Virus record (IMG/VR): IMGVR_UViG_3300007960_008533
Span: 1 to 26,084 of that record
DNA from: a virus
Reading direction: 5' to 3' (one strand)
Length of the DNA: 26,084 nucleotides
Shown here piece after piece: positions 1-8,959 of this stretch. The position numbers and the translations under genes were made by a program. Position 1 is the first letter of the stretch; each line of letters starts with the position of its first letter. Below the pieces are notes generated by a model. The model saw only the letters and a program-made list of their open reading frames with translations, did no database searches and was not told the DNA's origin.

Positions 1-827
1 ATAACCTTGGGATCTGCCGTGTACTGAACATTTACGAGGTCAGAGTGAGTAACGCTGGCGAAGGTCTGGCCATCGTTGGCGAACTCAACGGAGGTGATGT
101 TGGTGTCGGCAGCAACTCCAGTGAAGGGACTTGTAGAATTGAAAGCCTGCTTGTTTTCTTCCTTGCCAACTGCCTCCGCGAACATCTGCGCGAAGAACGG
201 CTCAAGAGCAACAATCGAGTCCTCATCCAGCTCTGCAGAAACCTCGTCAATTGCCATGAGAGTCTTGCTGGTAAGGGTGTTGTTCTCGAATACAACAGAA
301 GTCTTGCTTGCTTGAGCTGAACCTTGGTTGGTTAGCCAAGAAACCGAAGGACCACTTGAACGAGTTGGCATCACCATCGTGTTGGAGGACATTGGAACAA
401 CCGTAGCAATATTACGAATGATAGATGCCTCTTCTACAATACGGGCAACCTTATCATAGGTAAGCTGCGGAACGAGAACACTACCAGCAGTAGCCTCATC
501 GCCATCGTTACCAGCTGCGCCTCCCTGTCCGGAACGGCCATATTGCTTCATACGCCAAGCACGGGTGATCTCGCTTCCAAACTCACGAAGAGCAGTATTC
601 TTGCCCGGAGTCTCAGCAGAGAAGACCTTCTGCCCCATCGGCAGTTCCTTGTCAAGCTGATCAGATCGAGCAGAAAGACGCTCAATTGCACCCTTAAGCT
701 CGTCTACCTCGCTACCAACATCGCCAAGTTCTTTAGTGCGAGCAGAAATTCCCTCAAGAACTTCCATCATGGTGTGAAGATTTTCGTCCTCACTACCGCG
801 AACAATAACATTTTTTTCTGAAGCCAT
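1..827 (-). CDS. HK97-type major capsid protein (3' end cut by window)
   Basis: Main structural subunit of the icosahedral head. The reading frame starts at ATG 827 and runs off the window edge; about 275 codons are visible, and relatives are usually near 380-400 residues. The N-terminal ~65 residues are charged and predicted coiled coil (MEVLEGISARTKELGDV...), like the delta domain that acts as an internal scaffold and is removed on maturation. A glycine/alanine-rich linker follows, then a typical capsid core (GSVLVPQLTYDKVARIVEEA, later VVPMSSNTMVMPT and the E-loop-like PSVSWLTNQG). A good Shine-Dalgarno (GAAAGGAAAT) lies just before the ATG. It is downstream of the protease, portal and terminase genes in the usual head order. 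The frame is open without stops and fits family PF05065. The call is firm; only the C-terminus is unseen. Confidence 0.9.
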   Translation of the reverse strand, partial: MASEKNVIVRGSEDENLHTMMEVLEGISARTKELGDVGSEVDELKGAIERLSARSDQLDKELPMGQKVFSAETPGKNTALREFGSEITRAWRMKQYGRSGQGGAAGNDGDEATAGSVLVPQLTYDKVARIVEEASIIRNIATVVPMSSNTMVMPTRSSGPSVSWLTNQGSAQASKTSVVFENNTLTSKTLMAIDEVSAELDEDSIVALEPFFAQMFAEAVGKEENKQAFNSTSPFTGVAADTNITSVEFANDGQTFASVTHSDLVNVQYTADPKV

Positions 828-965
828 TTTATTTCCTTTCTTTTGTTAAAATTTACTAGACTTACAAACGCTAAATCTACTTGAACATTGACGATGCACA
901 CGATGCATTAAAATGCCGTATGCCGACAAGTTTTTATGGTACAAAATTAAATTAATTTAGTCAAA
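828..965 (-). other. intergenic leader between protease and capsid genes
   Basis: A 138-bp AT-rich gap, the longest one in the head block. It carries the capsid Shine-Dalgarno. I see no clean sigma70 pair and no obvious hairpin with a T-run, but the length fits a separate late promoter or processing site for the highly expressed capsid gene. That role is inference. Confidence 0.3.
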
Positions 966-2693
966 TTACTTAGAGTAGTTCCTAGATTGATCAACCACTT
1001 TCTTAAGATAGTCTGACTTAATTTCAACAGACTTATTCGGAGTTCTTTCGATTTTACCTATAGAATCGAGAAGGTCTTGCGCCTTGTTGGCAAGAAGGGA
1101 CAAGGACGCTTTCTTCACGTCGCCCCCTGCAGCTTCCTCGCCTTCTACTTGTTTTTCCTTAAGATTTAGATCTTCTTGTATTCTAGTTGCGATCTCTGTC
1201 GCCCGACCCCAGTCGATCTTTCCAACAGATGCATCTTCCCCTACAGAGAGAGTTGTTTCGTCCTTCTCAGGGACTTCGACCTCCATCATGTCTGAATCGT
1301 CTTCCTTTTTTCTTTCCTCAAGCATCTTATCAAGCTCTCTGACCACATCACTGAGATTGTCCCTGCACCGGCATAGGCGATCTTTCGTTGACTTGGAAAC
1401 CTTAGCACCAATGCGCTGCTCTAGCCTTTGATCAACCTCCTCAAGTTCCTCACAGGCGTCCTCGGAAACATGAGCTTCCATACCGAAAACATCTGAAACA
1501 GGCCCATCCAGCCCAAGAGCCTCATCTTCAAGTCGAACATCCCCATCTTCTTCCAAAGAGGATTCGAATTTAGAATCCCCTAAAACAGACATCACAGCCG
1601 ATATAATCTTTGTGGTAAAATCTTTGCTTGCTTCCTGGAGAACGGCAACCAGCTCTTCTTTCACATCAGGCATACCATCGCTATCTTCGTACTTCTCGTC
1701 GTCTTCCATGTCGCCTCTATCCTCAGAAATGACTTCTTCGTGGTCTGGCGTCTCTGCAACTAGGCGCTCTTCCTCCTGGCTCAATTCAGCCGAAGAATCC
1801 CCGCCGTCTCGATCTTCACAGTCAATCTCTTCATTTATTTCCTGTCTCACCTCAGTCAAATCTTCTGCGGATTCCACAACGCAACTATCTGATTCATGCT
1901 CAGATGCAACCTCAGCTTCAGGTGCAACTTCATCCGAAAGATGATTCTGATTTGATAGACGATATGATACCCCTAGATTATCTCCCCGCTTTTTGTTCTG
2001 CACCAGCTTCTCCATGTCTTCTCCGGAAAGAACACCTCTCTGGACAGCCTCTATTAAAGCATTTGGATCACTGGGAACAGGAACAGCGGAAAACTCCAAA
2101 AGGTCATTCTTGAGAAAATCAAACCCGACCGTATAGCCATTTTTGTCTACGATCGTTTCGTACTCAAGGGGGATCCAGCCAATAGAGCCAGCTCGAAGAA
2201 AGCCTTGCTCATACATCTTGCGAACCTTATCCGCAAATGGGTATAGATCTTCAGAGCAGAATTGACTCCAAAGACGAAGCACACTTTCTCCGTCAACCTT
2301 GTCCACCTTCCACTGAACATGCTTGCCGATTGGCAATGAACTATAATCATGTGCCCACAGAAACTGAGGATTCTTTGCGAAGTTGTCAAAAGACCAACCG
2401 TCGTTCCTAACTCGATTGCCGTCTCTTTTGATCCCCTCAGTGCATGCAATAAACTGAACGATGTTCTCGCCCATGTCGGGCTCTGACCTTGCCGAGCGAA
2501 TCGAAATTCCTCTCTCCAAGAGAACCCTTTTGTTAGTCTTAAGGTCTCCCTCAAGGTCGCCGGATGGCCGACATATACCAAGACTTTCCGCCAGCCCTGC
2601 TCGCGTTAGTTCTGAGCTTCCCGAATCCGGACTAATTTGACCAGCACCAGTTGTAGCGTCAGAAGATTTGATTGTTTTGGATTGTTCTTCCAT
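966..2693 (-). CDS. prohead protease with long acidic scaffold-like extension
   Basis: Serine protease of the HK97/S78 prohead type, which cleaves the capsid delta domain inside the prohead. I choose ATG 2693 (575 aa) because GGGTGA sits 5 nt upstream. The frame can be extended to a TTG at 2726, but that start has no ribosome site. With this start the candidate catalytic residues are His115 (WAHDYSSLPIGK) and Ser170 (AGSIGWIP), followed by the family signature LLEFSAVPVPSDPNAL near residue 205. From about residue 230 to the end the protein is strongly acidic and helical (EELEEVDQRLEQR, ELDKMLEERKKEDDSD), which is unlike the ~200-residue plain proteases and suggests a fused scaffold. It lies between portal and capsid genes on the same strand. 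The protease call is firm; the scaffold role is inferred. Confidence 0.85.
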   Translation of the reverse strand: MEEQSKTIKSSDATTGAGQISPDSGSSELTRAGLAESLGICRPSGDLEGDLKTNKRVLLERGISIRSARSEPDMGENIVQFIACTEGIKRDGNRVRNDGWSFDNFAKNPQFLWAHDYSSLPIGKHVQWKVDKVDGESVLRLWSQFCSEDLYPFADKVRKMYEQGFLRAGSIGWIPLEYETIVDKNGYTVGFDFLKNDLLEFSAVPVPSDPNALIEAVQRGVLSGEDMEKLVQNKKRGDNLGVSYRLSNQNHLSDEVAPEAEVASEHESDSCVVESAEDLTEVRQEINEEIDCEDRDGGDSSAELSQEEERLVAETPDHEEVISEDRGDMEDDEKYEDSDGMPDVKEELVAVLQEASKDFTTKIISAVMSVLGDSKFESSLEEDGDVRLEDEALGLDGPVSDVFGMEAHVSEDACEELEEVDQRLEQRIGAKVSKSTKDRLCRCRDNLSDVVRELDKMLEERKKEDDSDMMEVEVPEKDETTLSVGEDASVGKIDWGRATEIATRIQEDLNLKEKQVEGEEAAGGDVKKASLSLLANKAQDLLDSIGKIERTPNKSVEIKSDYLKKVVDQSRNYSK

Positions 2694-2752
2694 ATTTTCA
2701 CCCATTCTATTCGAGCGTAAGCTCAAAGTTTATTTTTGTATAATTTTTAAGG

Positions 2753-4786
2753 TTAGACAAGTAAACTGCCGCTAGGTACAACAATACAGCTACAGCCGAT
2801 ATTTTGGGAATCCTGTTCGCCATTCTCGCCTGGGTACCTAAGCCCACCGGGAAAGAGAGACCCAAGCTTGATCGATTCGAATGCCCCCCGATGGTTTGAG
2901 CAGTCGCCACTGAGCCAAGAAATGCTCTCTTCAGAGCTATATCCTTCGAATATTCTGTATCGAGCAAAATTGCTAGCCGCGAAAATTTCAGTTCTCGATA
3001 TCATTTTAGCTTTCCCAATTATCTTATTATAAGCCTTGCGTATACGCTCTCGGATTTCTTCTGCTCCCTCGCCCATAGAATAACCTGTGCAAATTTCCTG
3101 ATCAACTAAATCTTTAGCTTCCTCACAAAGCTGTATTAAAGTTGTATATCTACCAGAACAATAATCTGCAGCCTCTTGAATTGCTTGTCTACTGAGACTT
3201 TTAACGGTGTCTTCTGGAATCTGTATTGCTTCAAGTGCCGAAGAGTGACCCTCGCCATAGCCCGATATCAACATCGGAATAAGACCTTCGGCGAAAGCTG
3301 CTGAGTCAACTTTTCCTAAGGCCTCCCTAGCTATATCAATGCTATAATCCGAAGAGTCGACTAAGGAACGCAAAACCGAGCTTCGGTGGCTTAAGAGCAT
3401 TCTCCTCATCTTGTTCGTGAACTTTTTGTCGATCTTGTGAAGATCCCTTGTTAGCTTACCCCACTGCTGTTCCCGACTGGCATTTCCTGCAATCTCTTCA
3501 GCTGGTGAATCGACAATAGAGCTGGGAGAGTCGGAACTTGGAAGCTGAACCGAATGATCAACTACATCTTGAGCAGGAACCATGTTTACTGGAACTAAGT
3601 GATCATCCCCCCACGGCTCATCCTTCAATCCAAGATCAAGCCGCTCGTTGATTTGATTAATGCTAAATCCAATTCGATGTAGCTCCCTAGCTGCATCAAC
3701 CCTCGCATTGTAGTCAACCTGTAATGCGGCTATATTCGAAAAATCAAACTCAACTCTAAGCATGTTGTCAATTTTCGACAAAAGCTCAGATGTTATAATT
3801 TTTTCTATCTTCCTAGCGAGGGGGATTAAGTTTTCTTCGTAAAACATCCTCCTTTGTATTGTTATGCTGGCTTCGCTTAGTGTCCCCGCAGAATCATCAT
3901 TTAGATACATGACGGGAACATTGAATGCTCTAGCGATATCTACTAGGTTCCACCTTCTAGCCTGAAGGAACTCCATCTCTTTTTGACTGGTTCCTGTAGC
4001 CTGAAAGCTCCAGTCAGAATTTGTAACCGCAAGTCTCGAAGATGACCTTGGAGAGCCATAAGTCCGATACCAGCTTTGCCGTATCTCTTCCTTCATCTCT
4101 TCGGTTAACTTTCCAGGGCCTTTATAGGAAAGTATGCCGGAAGGCAGGCCTCCGTTCTTCATTACGCTTCTGTTATAAACTGCAGCCGCAAAGTCAGTAT
4201 CTACAGCCAAGCGAGCTATTCTTGTAGGCCCCAAGCCCATTATTGGGTCATTCGGATCCGATGAGTATTTAATATGAACTACATCTGACTTGCTCACCTC
4301 TGCGTACTTAGTTCCCTTTGTTTTTACCTTCCAACCAAGAAGGTCGTAGATGCTCGCACCCTTGATCGGGGAAACCGCTCCCGGAGGCAATAGCATTAGG
4401 GATCTTGGTATTTTATCAGAGTTTCTTTCGTCTACATATATAAAGCAATTACCCGAAATATGGAGTTGAGTAAGGAGCATGTTCATAAACTCAATTCCAT
4501 TCTGAACAGGGTTTGGAGAGTCCATAAGTGAGTAAACTTTACCTCCAGTTATTTCCCTGTCCTTCCGCATAAGTCTCAATGGAACTCTGCTTAGCGAACT
4601 CGAAATTATATTAATGCATCTAAATACAGCTATATTCTGACTGTAGGGGTCCTGTACTCCATGGTCGAATACACCTTCTCCCTGAAAAGGAAGGTCATCT
4701 CCACGCAGAAAAGCCTGCACAAGAGCGGCATCTGTTCTGGTTTCAGCCCCTTGAAACCCAAGTGTCTTTTTTATTCTTTCGAACAT
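2753..4786 (-). CDS. portal protein fused to MuF-like head morphogenesis domain
   Basis: Forms the dodecameric portal at the head vertex. Residues ~1-400 match HK97-type portals: NIAVFRCINIISSSLSRVPL near the N-terminus, GNCFIYVDERN, the WKVKTKG/HIKY region, and the tunnel segment with EASITIQRRMFYEENLIPLA. At 677 aa it is much longer than a plain portal (~400-450 aa). The extra C-terminal part looks like the Mu gpF / SPP1 gp7 minor head domain: ISRTEIFAASNFARYRIFEG from residue 596, then W624, C629 and H632, and a closing GCSC (C665, C667). Only 1 nt separates the terminase stop from this ATG, so translation is probably coupled. In many phages the MuF protein is a separate gene just after the portal; here the two are one polypeptide. 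The portal call is firm, the MuF call good. Confidence 0.88.
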   Translation of the reverse strand: MFERIKKTLGFQGAETRTDAALVQAFLRGDDLPFQGEGVFDHGVQDPYSQNIAVFRCINIISSSLSRVPLRLMRKDREITGGKVYSLMDSPNPVQNGIEFMNMLLTQLHISGNCFIYVDERNSDKIPRSLMLLPPGAVSPIKGASIYDLLGWKVKTKGTKYAEVSKSDVVHIKYSSDPNDPIMGLGPTRIARLAVDTDFAAAVYNRSVMKNGGLPSGILSYKGPGKLTEEMKEEIRQSWYRTYGSPRSSSRLAVTNSDWSFQATGTSQKEMEFLQARRWNLVDIARAFNVPVMYLNDDSAGTLSEASITIQRRMFYEENLIPLARKIEKIITSELLSKIDNMLRVEFDFSNIAALQVDYNARVDAARELHRIGFSINQINERLDLGLKDEPWGDDHLVPVNMVPAQDVVDHSVQLPSSDSPSSIVDSPAEEIAGNASREQQWGKLTRDLHKIDKKFTNKMRRMLLSHRSSVLRSLVDSSDYSIDIAREALGKVDSAAFAEGLIPMLISGYGEGHSSALEAIQIPEDTVKSLSRQAIQEAADYCSGRYTTLIQLCEEAKDLVDQEICTGYSMGEGAEEIRERIRKAYNKIIGKAKMISRTEIFAASNFARYRIFEGYSSEESISWLSGDCSNHRGAFESIKLGSLFPGGLRYPGENGEQDSQNIGCSCIVVPSGSLLV

Positions 4787-4787
4787 T

Positions 4788-6230
4788 TTACATAAAAGAT
4801 ATGGATTCTTTTAATGCAGCCTCTCCCAGGCCAATTTTCGCAGAGCTTGCAAATGCAAGAATAAAAGCATCAGCCCTATCGGGGCTTCCAATGCCAGATC
4901 TTCGCATTTCATCTTTTGTCATGAGCCGTCTTTGTCTAGCTTTCCCTGTGAACTTATATTGCCTAATTTCTAACTGATTAGCAAGAATTTCGTCTTCTAT
5001 GATCGAACAGGACTGTATTGCATCCTTACCATCTTCCATCCAAAGCTCACATCCTAGATTATAATAGTCATCCGGCATATACGACTTCGAGCCATTGTGA
5101 ACTCCCCTGACCATCCACCCCTGCTCGACCAAGGGGTCTACCACCCCAGACCCTCCGAGACCTGTCTCGTCTACTCGAAACTCCACGCAATGACGAGGCT
5201 CCTCCCAGGGCTTGGCCCACTTCCCTGCCAAACTGATCGCACGGCCAACAACCTGAGGACCATCTGTCTTGGACTCGCAAACCATGTCGAGCATTTTCAT
5301 GCCACGACGAACTATATAAACAGTCTCATCTGTACCAAATCTAGAAACATCAATCCCAATACATATTGGCTGTTCAAGGTCCTCCTGAACCTCCCTCTCC
5401 ATGGCAAGTTGGATTTCTTCTCGGCTAAACACCGTATCGTCTGTGCTTGATTCTGGAAACTTCCCAAAAACTCTAGCTTGCACATAGGCAGATTCTTTAC
5501 CGTACATCTCAATCCACTTCTCACGAATAGCCCTAACCTCCGGGGTTCCTGAAGTTCGGATTGAATCAAGATAGCTAACATTCTGCTTATACCAGCCGTC
5601 CCCAAATCTTTGATCCAAGAATATCTTAGCAAACCTGCCAGTTCTTCTTAGGGGGTTGCCGATAACTAACATTTTACGCCGAGGAGTATTTGCGCTGCCT
5701 TCTAGGGCGTCAAAATTTGCGTCATCTACGCCAGAAGCCTCGTCTACTACGGCAAGGGTATCGTCAGCATACTTTCCGGCCAGACCTTCAGCTTGGGCAT
5801 TTCCTCCCCCTGCCGAATATTTCTTCGAGGTTGTCCGCGCTACAGCAAACCACTCTTCCTCTGCTCCCTTTGCCGCAATCTTAGTCATGCCAAAAACGAA
5901 CAGCTCTTGAATCAGTCTTGAGCGTCTTTGCAGCCGAGAAAGTTCTCCCCAAAGATTGTCAGTAAGCGTTTCCTTTTTAACTGCAGTGCAAATTACCTTC
6001 GGATATTCATGTGTGCAAAGAAACCACCATATTAAATTGGCAGCTAAGAAGTCTTTCCCTACACCTGTGCATCCCGCTATCGCAATTTTTTGATTGGAGG
6101 CCGTAGCCTTCATCGCCTGTATCTGCCATGGATCTAGCTCGACATTGAAAACATCCTTGGCGAATGCTGCTGGGTGCTTGCGATAACGCCTAAGTCTTTC
6201 CCCTATCTCTCCATTTATTTGACTAGCCAA
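4788..6230 (-). CDS. terL: terminase large subunit
   Basis: ATP-driven DNA packaging motor and headful/cos nuclease. ATPase domain: Walker A GCTGVGKD at residues 53-60, Walker B LAVVDE at 159-164, coupling motif VIGNP near 190. RNase H-like nuclease domain: GIDVSRFGTDE with D294 and D301, VDETGLGGSG with D354, and SPDRADAF with D451/D454, giving the expected acidic metal-binding set. At 480 aa it has normal length for the family. The gene sits 3 nt after the small terminase stop and 1 nt before the portal start, so the three form one translation-coupled block. The packaging type (cos or pac) cannot be told from this sequence alone. Confidence 0.95.
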   Translation of the reverse strand: MASQINGEIGERLRRYRKHPAAFAKDVFNVELDPWQIQAMKATASNQKIAIAGCTGVGKDFLAANLIWWFLCTHEYPKVICTAVKKETLTDNLWGELSRLQRRSRLIQELFVFGMTKIAAKGAEEEWFAVARTTSKKYSAGGGNAQAEGLAGKYADDTLAVVDEASGVDDANFDALEGSANTPRRKMLVIGNPLRRTGRFAKIFLDQRFGDGWYKQNVSYLDSIRTSGTPEVRAIREKWIEMYGKESAYVQARVFGKFPESSTDDTVFSREEIQLAMEREVQEDLEQPICIGIDVSRFGTDETVYIVRRGMKMLDMVCESKTDGPQVVGRAISLAGKWAKPWEEPRHCVEFRVDETGLGGSGVVDPLVEQGWMVRGVHNGSKSYMPDDYYNLGCELWMEDGKDAIQSCSIIEDEILANQLEIRQYKFTGKARQRRLMTKDEMRRSGIGSPDRADAFILAFASSAKIGLGEAALKESISFM

Positions 6231-6233
6231 ACC

Positions 6234-6575
6234 CTAAGACTCCTCTGAGTCCTCACTCGGCAATGAATCACCATAAAACATATTTGCTAGAGATATCTCG
6301 ACTGGTCCACCCTCTCCCCCGGAAATCTCTTTCCGCTTAGGAGCACAGTGTGCGACAAGATTCTTAAGAGCGTCAAACCCAAACTTTTTATGCCACTCAT
6401 GCTCTGGGTCGTTCGCCACCTTCCACAGAAGCGCCATACCCTCTAGCGTGTAGCCGTCCAGTGCCTCGGTTAGCTCCTTAGGGCGGCGCCCTCCCGCCCT
6501 GCTCCCTGCCGCTGCCTTATTCCCAGGCTTGAATCTCGTATCCTTTTTCGGACCTGATTTGATTTCTTCTGACAT
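6234..6575 (-). CDS. terS: terminase small subunit
   Basis: DNA-recognition partner of the large terminase. The 113-aa protein has the basic, glycine-rich N-terminus typical of many phage small terminases (TRFKPGNKAAAGSRAGGRRP, the DUF5681-like pattern), a helical middle (LEGMALLWKVANDPEHEWHKKFGFDALKNLV) and an acidic tail. Its position directly before the large terminase, with a 3-nt gap, supports the role. It overlaps nothing and follows the RRM gene by 2 nt. Similarity rests on the N-terminal motif and context, so the functional call is good but not certain. Confidence 0.75.
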   Translation of the reverse strand: MSEEIKSGPKKDTRFKPGNKAAAGSRAGGRRPKELTEALDGYTLEGMALLWKVANDPEHEWHKKFGFDALKNLVAHCAPKRKEISGGEGGPVEISLANMFYGDSLPSEDSEES

Positions 6576-6577
6576 AG

Positions 6578-6847
6578 TTACTCCCTTTTTGTATTCCTTG
6601 GCAATGCAAAATCAATATGTATGTGCCTTCCTTTTAGGCTCTTCCCCTGAAGCTTGTCTCTCCAGCAATCCTCTGGGTTATCCATGGTATCTAAGGTTAC
6701 AAACCCTAAGCCCCTAGGCTTGTTGGTTTTTTTGTCTATTATAATATTAACTACGGTTGGCCTTCCTGCTTCGAGAAAAAATTCTCTTATGTCTCCTTCA
6801 GTAGTTTTATAATCTAGATTTGCTAAGAATAATCGAACAATTGCCAT
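6578..6847 (-). CDS. RRM-type RNA-binding protein
   Basis: A single RNA recognition motif of 89 aa. RNP2 is LFLANL (residues 6-11) and RNP1 is RGLGFVTL (45-52), with the expected alternation of strands and helices between them (TEGDIREFF as helix 1; the second helix is less clear) and a short basic tail (PRNTKRE). The start is ATG 6847: GAGGAG lies 6 nt upstream, while an in-frame upstream ATG at 6865 has no such site. Small RRM proteins are known from cyanobacteria and scattered other bacteria, where they bind RNA; phage copies are unusual. The gene stops 2 nt before the small terminase ATG, so it is made with the packaging genes. Its target is unknown. It could bind phage or host mRNA, or a packaging-related RNA. 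Confidence 0.85.
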   Translation of the reverse strand: MAIVRLFLANLDYKTTEGDIREFFLEAGRPTVVNIIIDKKTNKPRGLGFVTLDTMDNPEDCWRDKLQGKSLKGRHIHIDFALPRNTKRE

Positions 6848-6896
6848 TTCAACTCCTCTAAGCATTATTGACTATTTCCATTGGGGAAACTAGGCC

Positions 6897-7451
6897 ATGG
6901 TCCATAAAATAAATAAACAGAAAAGAAGAGGGAGGGAGAAGCCCCCATCTTCTGATTCCATTATAGTAGCCAACCGTAGGATTCTTGAGATAATTGAAAT
7001 TCCAGCAGCATATGCATCAAGTACTTGTTGGTCCTGCAAAAGAATAAAATCTGCTCCGCTGGAAAAGGCGCACATAGAGCCATTCAGTCGCGGCGGATCT
7101 AATAGCCCAGATAATTATTTGCTGCTATGTAACCACTGCCACCAAAGCCAACCAGATGGAGCACCCGTTGAATACCAGATAGAATGGCTTACTAAGAGAC
7201 CCCAATTCTGGGAATCTAAGTTTGAACCGAGTCCTTTTCAGACTGAGTTCAAAAGAATGTCCGGCATAGAAATAGAAAGTTTTTGCGATCTAATAATAGA
7301 AAGACATGGTACTAAAAAGCTCGAATCGATATTTAAAACGACTCTCAGGGGAGGGGTAATGGACAAGGCGGGAATGACTACCGGAAACGCAATGGCGAAC
7401 GCGGTCTATGCCTTCATCCGAATGTACCGCGACGAATACATGCGAATGTAA
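6897..7451 (+). CDS. HNH endonuclease, probably homing type
   Basis: Nicking or double-strand endonuclease of the HNH (beta-beta-alpha-metal) family, 184 aa. The zinc ribbon cysteines are C44/C47 (CWSC) and C78/C81 (CNHC); the catalytic set is H59 (KAHIEPFSRGG), N73 (SPDNYLLL) and H82. The C-terminal ~100 residues are unrecognised and may read the DNA target. GGGGAAA lies 8 nt before the ATG. It is the only plus-strand gene among minus-strand genes from 1 to 18.5 kb. It separates the AEP gene from the RRM-terminase block and overlaps the AEP gene's 3' end by 46 bp. This placement is typical of a selfish insertion. A packaging-assisting HNH, known near some terminases, is the alternative. Confidence 0.85.
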   Translation: MVHKINKQKRRGREKPPSSDSIIVANRRILEIIEIPAAYASSTCWSCKRIKSAPLEKAHIEPFSRGGSNSPDNYLLLCNHCHQSQPDGAPVEYQIEWLTKRPQFWESKFEPSPFQTEFKRMSGIEIESFCDLIIERHGTKKLESIFKTTLRGGVMDKAGMTTGNAMANAVYAFIRMYRDEYMRM

Positions 7452-8959
7452 TCTTCGCGCTCTTTCTCGTATCTTCCCGCCTGTCTTGCCCGCGCCCCCA
7501 AAAGCCCCGAGCGTTCCGCATGCTCGCTTAGTCGGTCATCCAGATTTCCGGAACAAACGACCCACCTCAATTTCCGCTTTTCCACCAGGCGAGCCTCAAG
7601 CAGCCTACCCAGTACCCTCCCTACGGTACTCCTAGAAAATCCCGTTAGGCGGCAAATCTGAGCGATCCTGAGGCCATCTGATTCCATAAGGCAACCCAAA
7701 ATGATTGCCGCAGAGGTTCCCAACCCCCTCCGCGAGTCAAATGAATACCGAAAAGCGTCATGGTCAAAGTGGCTCGATCGTATGACAGAAGACCCACGCC
7801 CCCTAAGGTTATCTTCTTTACGGAGGGTTGAATTTAATGTATCACTTGCGGAGCACGATGATGCGGAACGCATGGCGGCGGGATAGCAAAGCTCCCAGCA
7901 TGATCCGGTTGCGCCTAGACCCTTTCGGGTTCTTCGAATCAACCCAAGCTTCTCCAGCTCTCTGTTTCCCTTCGTTACCGTTACCGTTGAACTTATCGCG
8001 GCCTCTAACGCCAATTGCCGAACACTTGCGGTATATCTGTAAGACTTTGCCTTGCTAGCTATGTCAAAATGAGACTTTATAAGCCTAATTATACTAAGCC
8101 TCCTCCTGCCAAGTGAATGTGATTGGTTTATTTTATAAATAAATGAATCTATCCATTCTTGGCTTCTTTCTGGATCATTAATACAGACGAATTTCTCAGC
8201 CTTTTTGTAGCTTAGCATTAGCCAATCTCTTGCTGTCTCTTCTCCACGCTTCCTAATTCGGTTCTGCAGAGATGCTCCGCCTAGGTTTTTAGGATCCGAT
8301 AAAATATTAAATATATCATCGAATCCAAGTCCGGACATATGAAGAGAGTTAACTATTGACTGGACAAGCTCAGAGCCGCTTTGATATCCGAAGCCACCCT
8401 TCCATCCAAGCTTTATTTTTTTATTTACAGATTCATCTATATCAACTTTGCTACTGCTTCTAGAAAGAAAGCATATCGCCTCTTCACAGCTTAATGGTTC
8501 AACCAATGAAACCTCTAGGCCAGACCTATGGGGAGACAAGGGAGGTCTTATGAAGGTATTTCTCCTAACCCAACTCAATGCCCCCTTAGCGGATATGAAG
8601 TTGACTATCTGCCTTCTGAGTTTTATATCGGAGATCCTGCAAAACAGATGACGATGACCATCGCTTCCGCTTGATATTATAACAGGCCTAATGCCATTCC
8701 CCTTTATGCACTCAACGATCTCCTTGAACTTAGGCTCTTGGCTCTCTGGGTTATCAAAGTCAATCGCTAATATATCATCATGTGGACGAACGGCGAAGCA
8801 TAGGTTTTTATCTATTGCATTTTTTAAGTTAAAAAATATCCTGCCTGTATTGCTTTTATCAATTACCAGTATCTTGTCACAAGGACTTATTGCAAAAGCC
8901 ATCTCCATTCTAATTCTAGAAATCTCACTTGATTGGGCATGCTCCGCCTTCACACTCAA
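7406..8959 (-). CDS. AEP-like primase/replication protein with winged helices
   Basis: Probable archaeo-eukaryotic primase-type protein, 517 aa. AEP marks: ILAIDFDNP (D67, D69, metal-binding DxD), IISSGSDGHRHLF (S97-H102 or H104, nucleotide-binding S-x-H type), and RPPLSPHRSGLEV from residue 138, matching the RxPGSxH-like segment of phage/plasmid primases. The C-terminal half holds two likely helix-turn-helix regions (TVTVTKGNRELEKLGLI; RIAQICRLTGFSRSTVGRVL), which would bind DNA. It starts at TTG 8959, with GAGGAG 7 nt upstream, 35 nt inside the RNR gene, so it is coupled to RNR. The last 46 bp are also coding, in antisense, for the HNH protein. Role in primer synthesis or origin initiation is inferred; the AEP call is fairly good. 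Confidence 0.7.
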   Translation of the reverse strand: MSVKAEHAQSSEISRIRMEMAFAISPCDKILVIDKSNTGRIFFNLKNAIDKNLCFAVRPHDDILAIDFDNPESQEPKFKEIVECIKGNGIRPVIISSGSDGHRHLFCRISDIKLRRQIVNFISAKGALSWVRRNTFIRPPLSPHRSGLEVSLVEPLSCEEAICFLSRSSSKVDIDESVNKKIKLGWKGGFGYQSGSELVQSIVNSLHMSGLGFDDIFNILSDPKNLGGASLQNRIRKRGEETARDWLMLSYKKAEKFVCINDPERSQEWIDSFIYKINQSHSLGRRRLSIIRLIKSHFDIASKAKSYRYTASVRQLALEAAISSTVTVTKGNRELEKLGLIRRTRKGLGATGSCWELCYPAAMRSASSCSASDTLNSTLRKEDNLRGRGSSVIRSSHFDHDAFRYSFDSRRGLGTSAAIILGCLMESDGLRIAQICRLTGFSRSTVGRVLGRLLEARLVEKRKLRWVVCSGNLDDRLSEHAERSGLLGARARQAGRYEKEREDYIRMYSSRYIRMKA

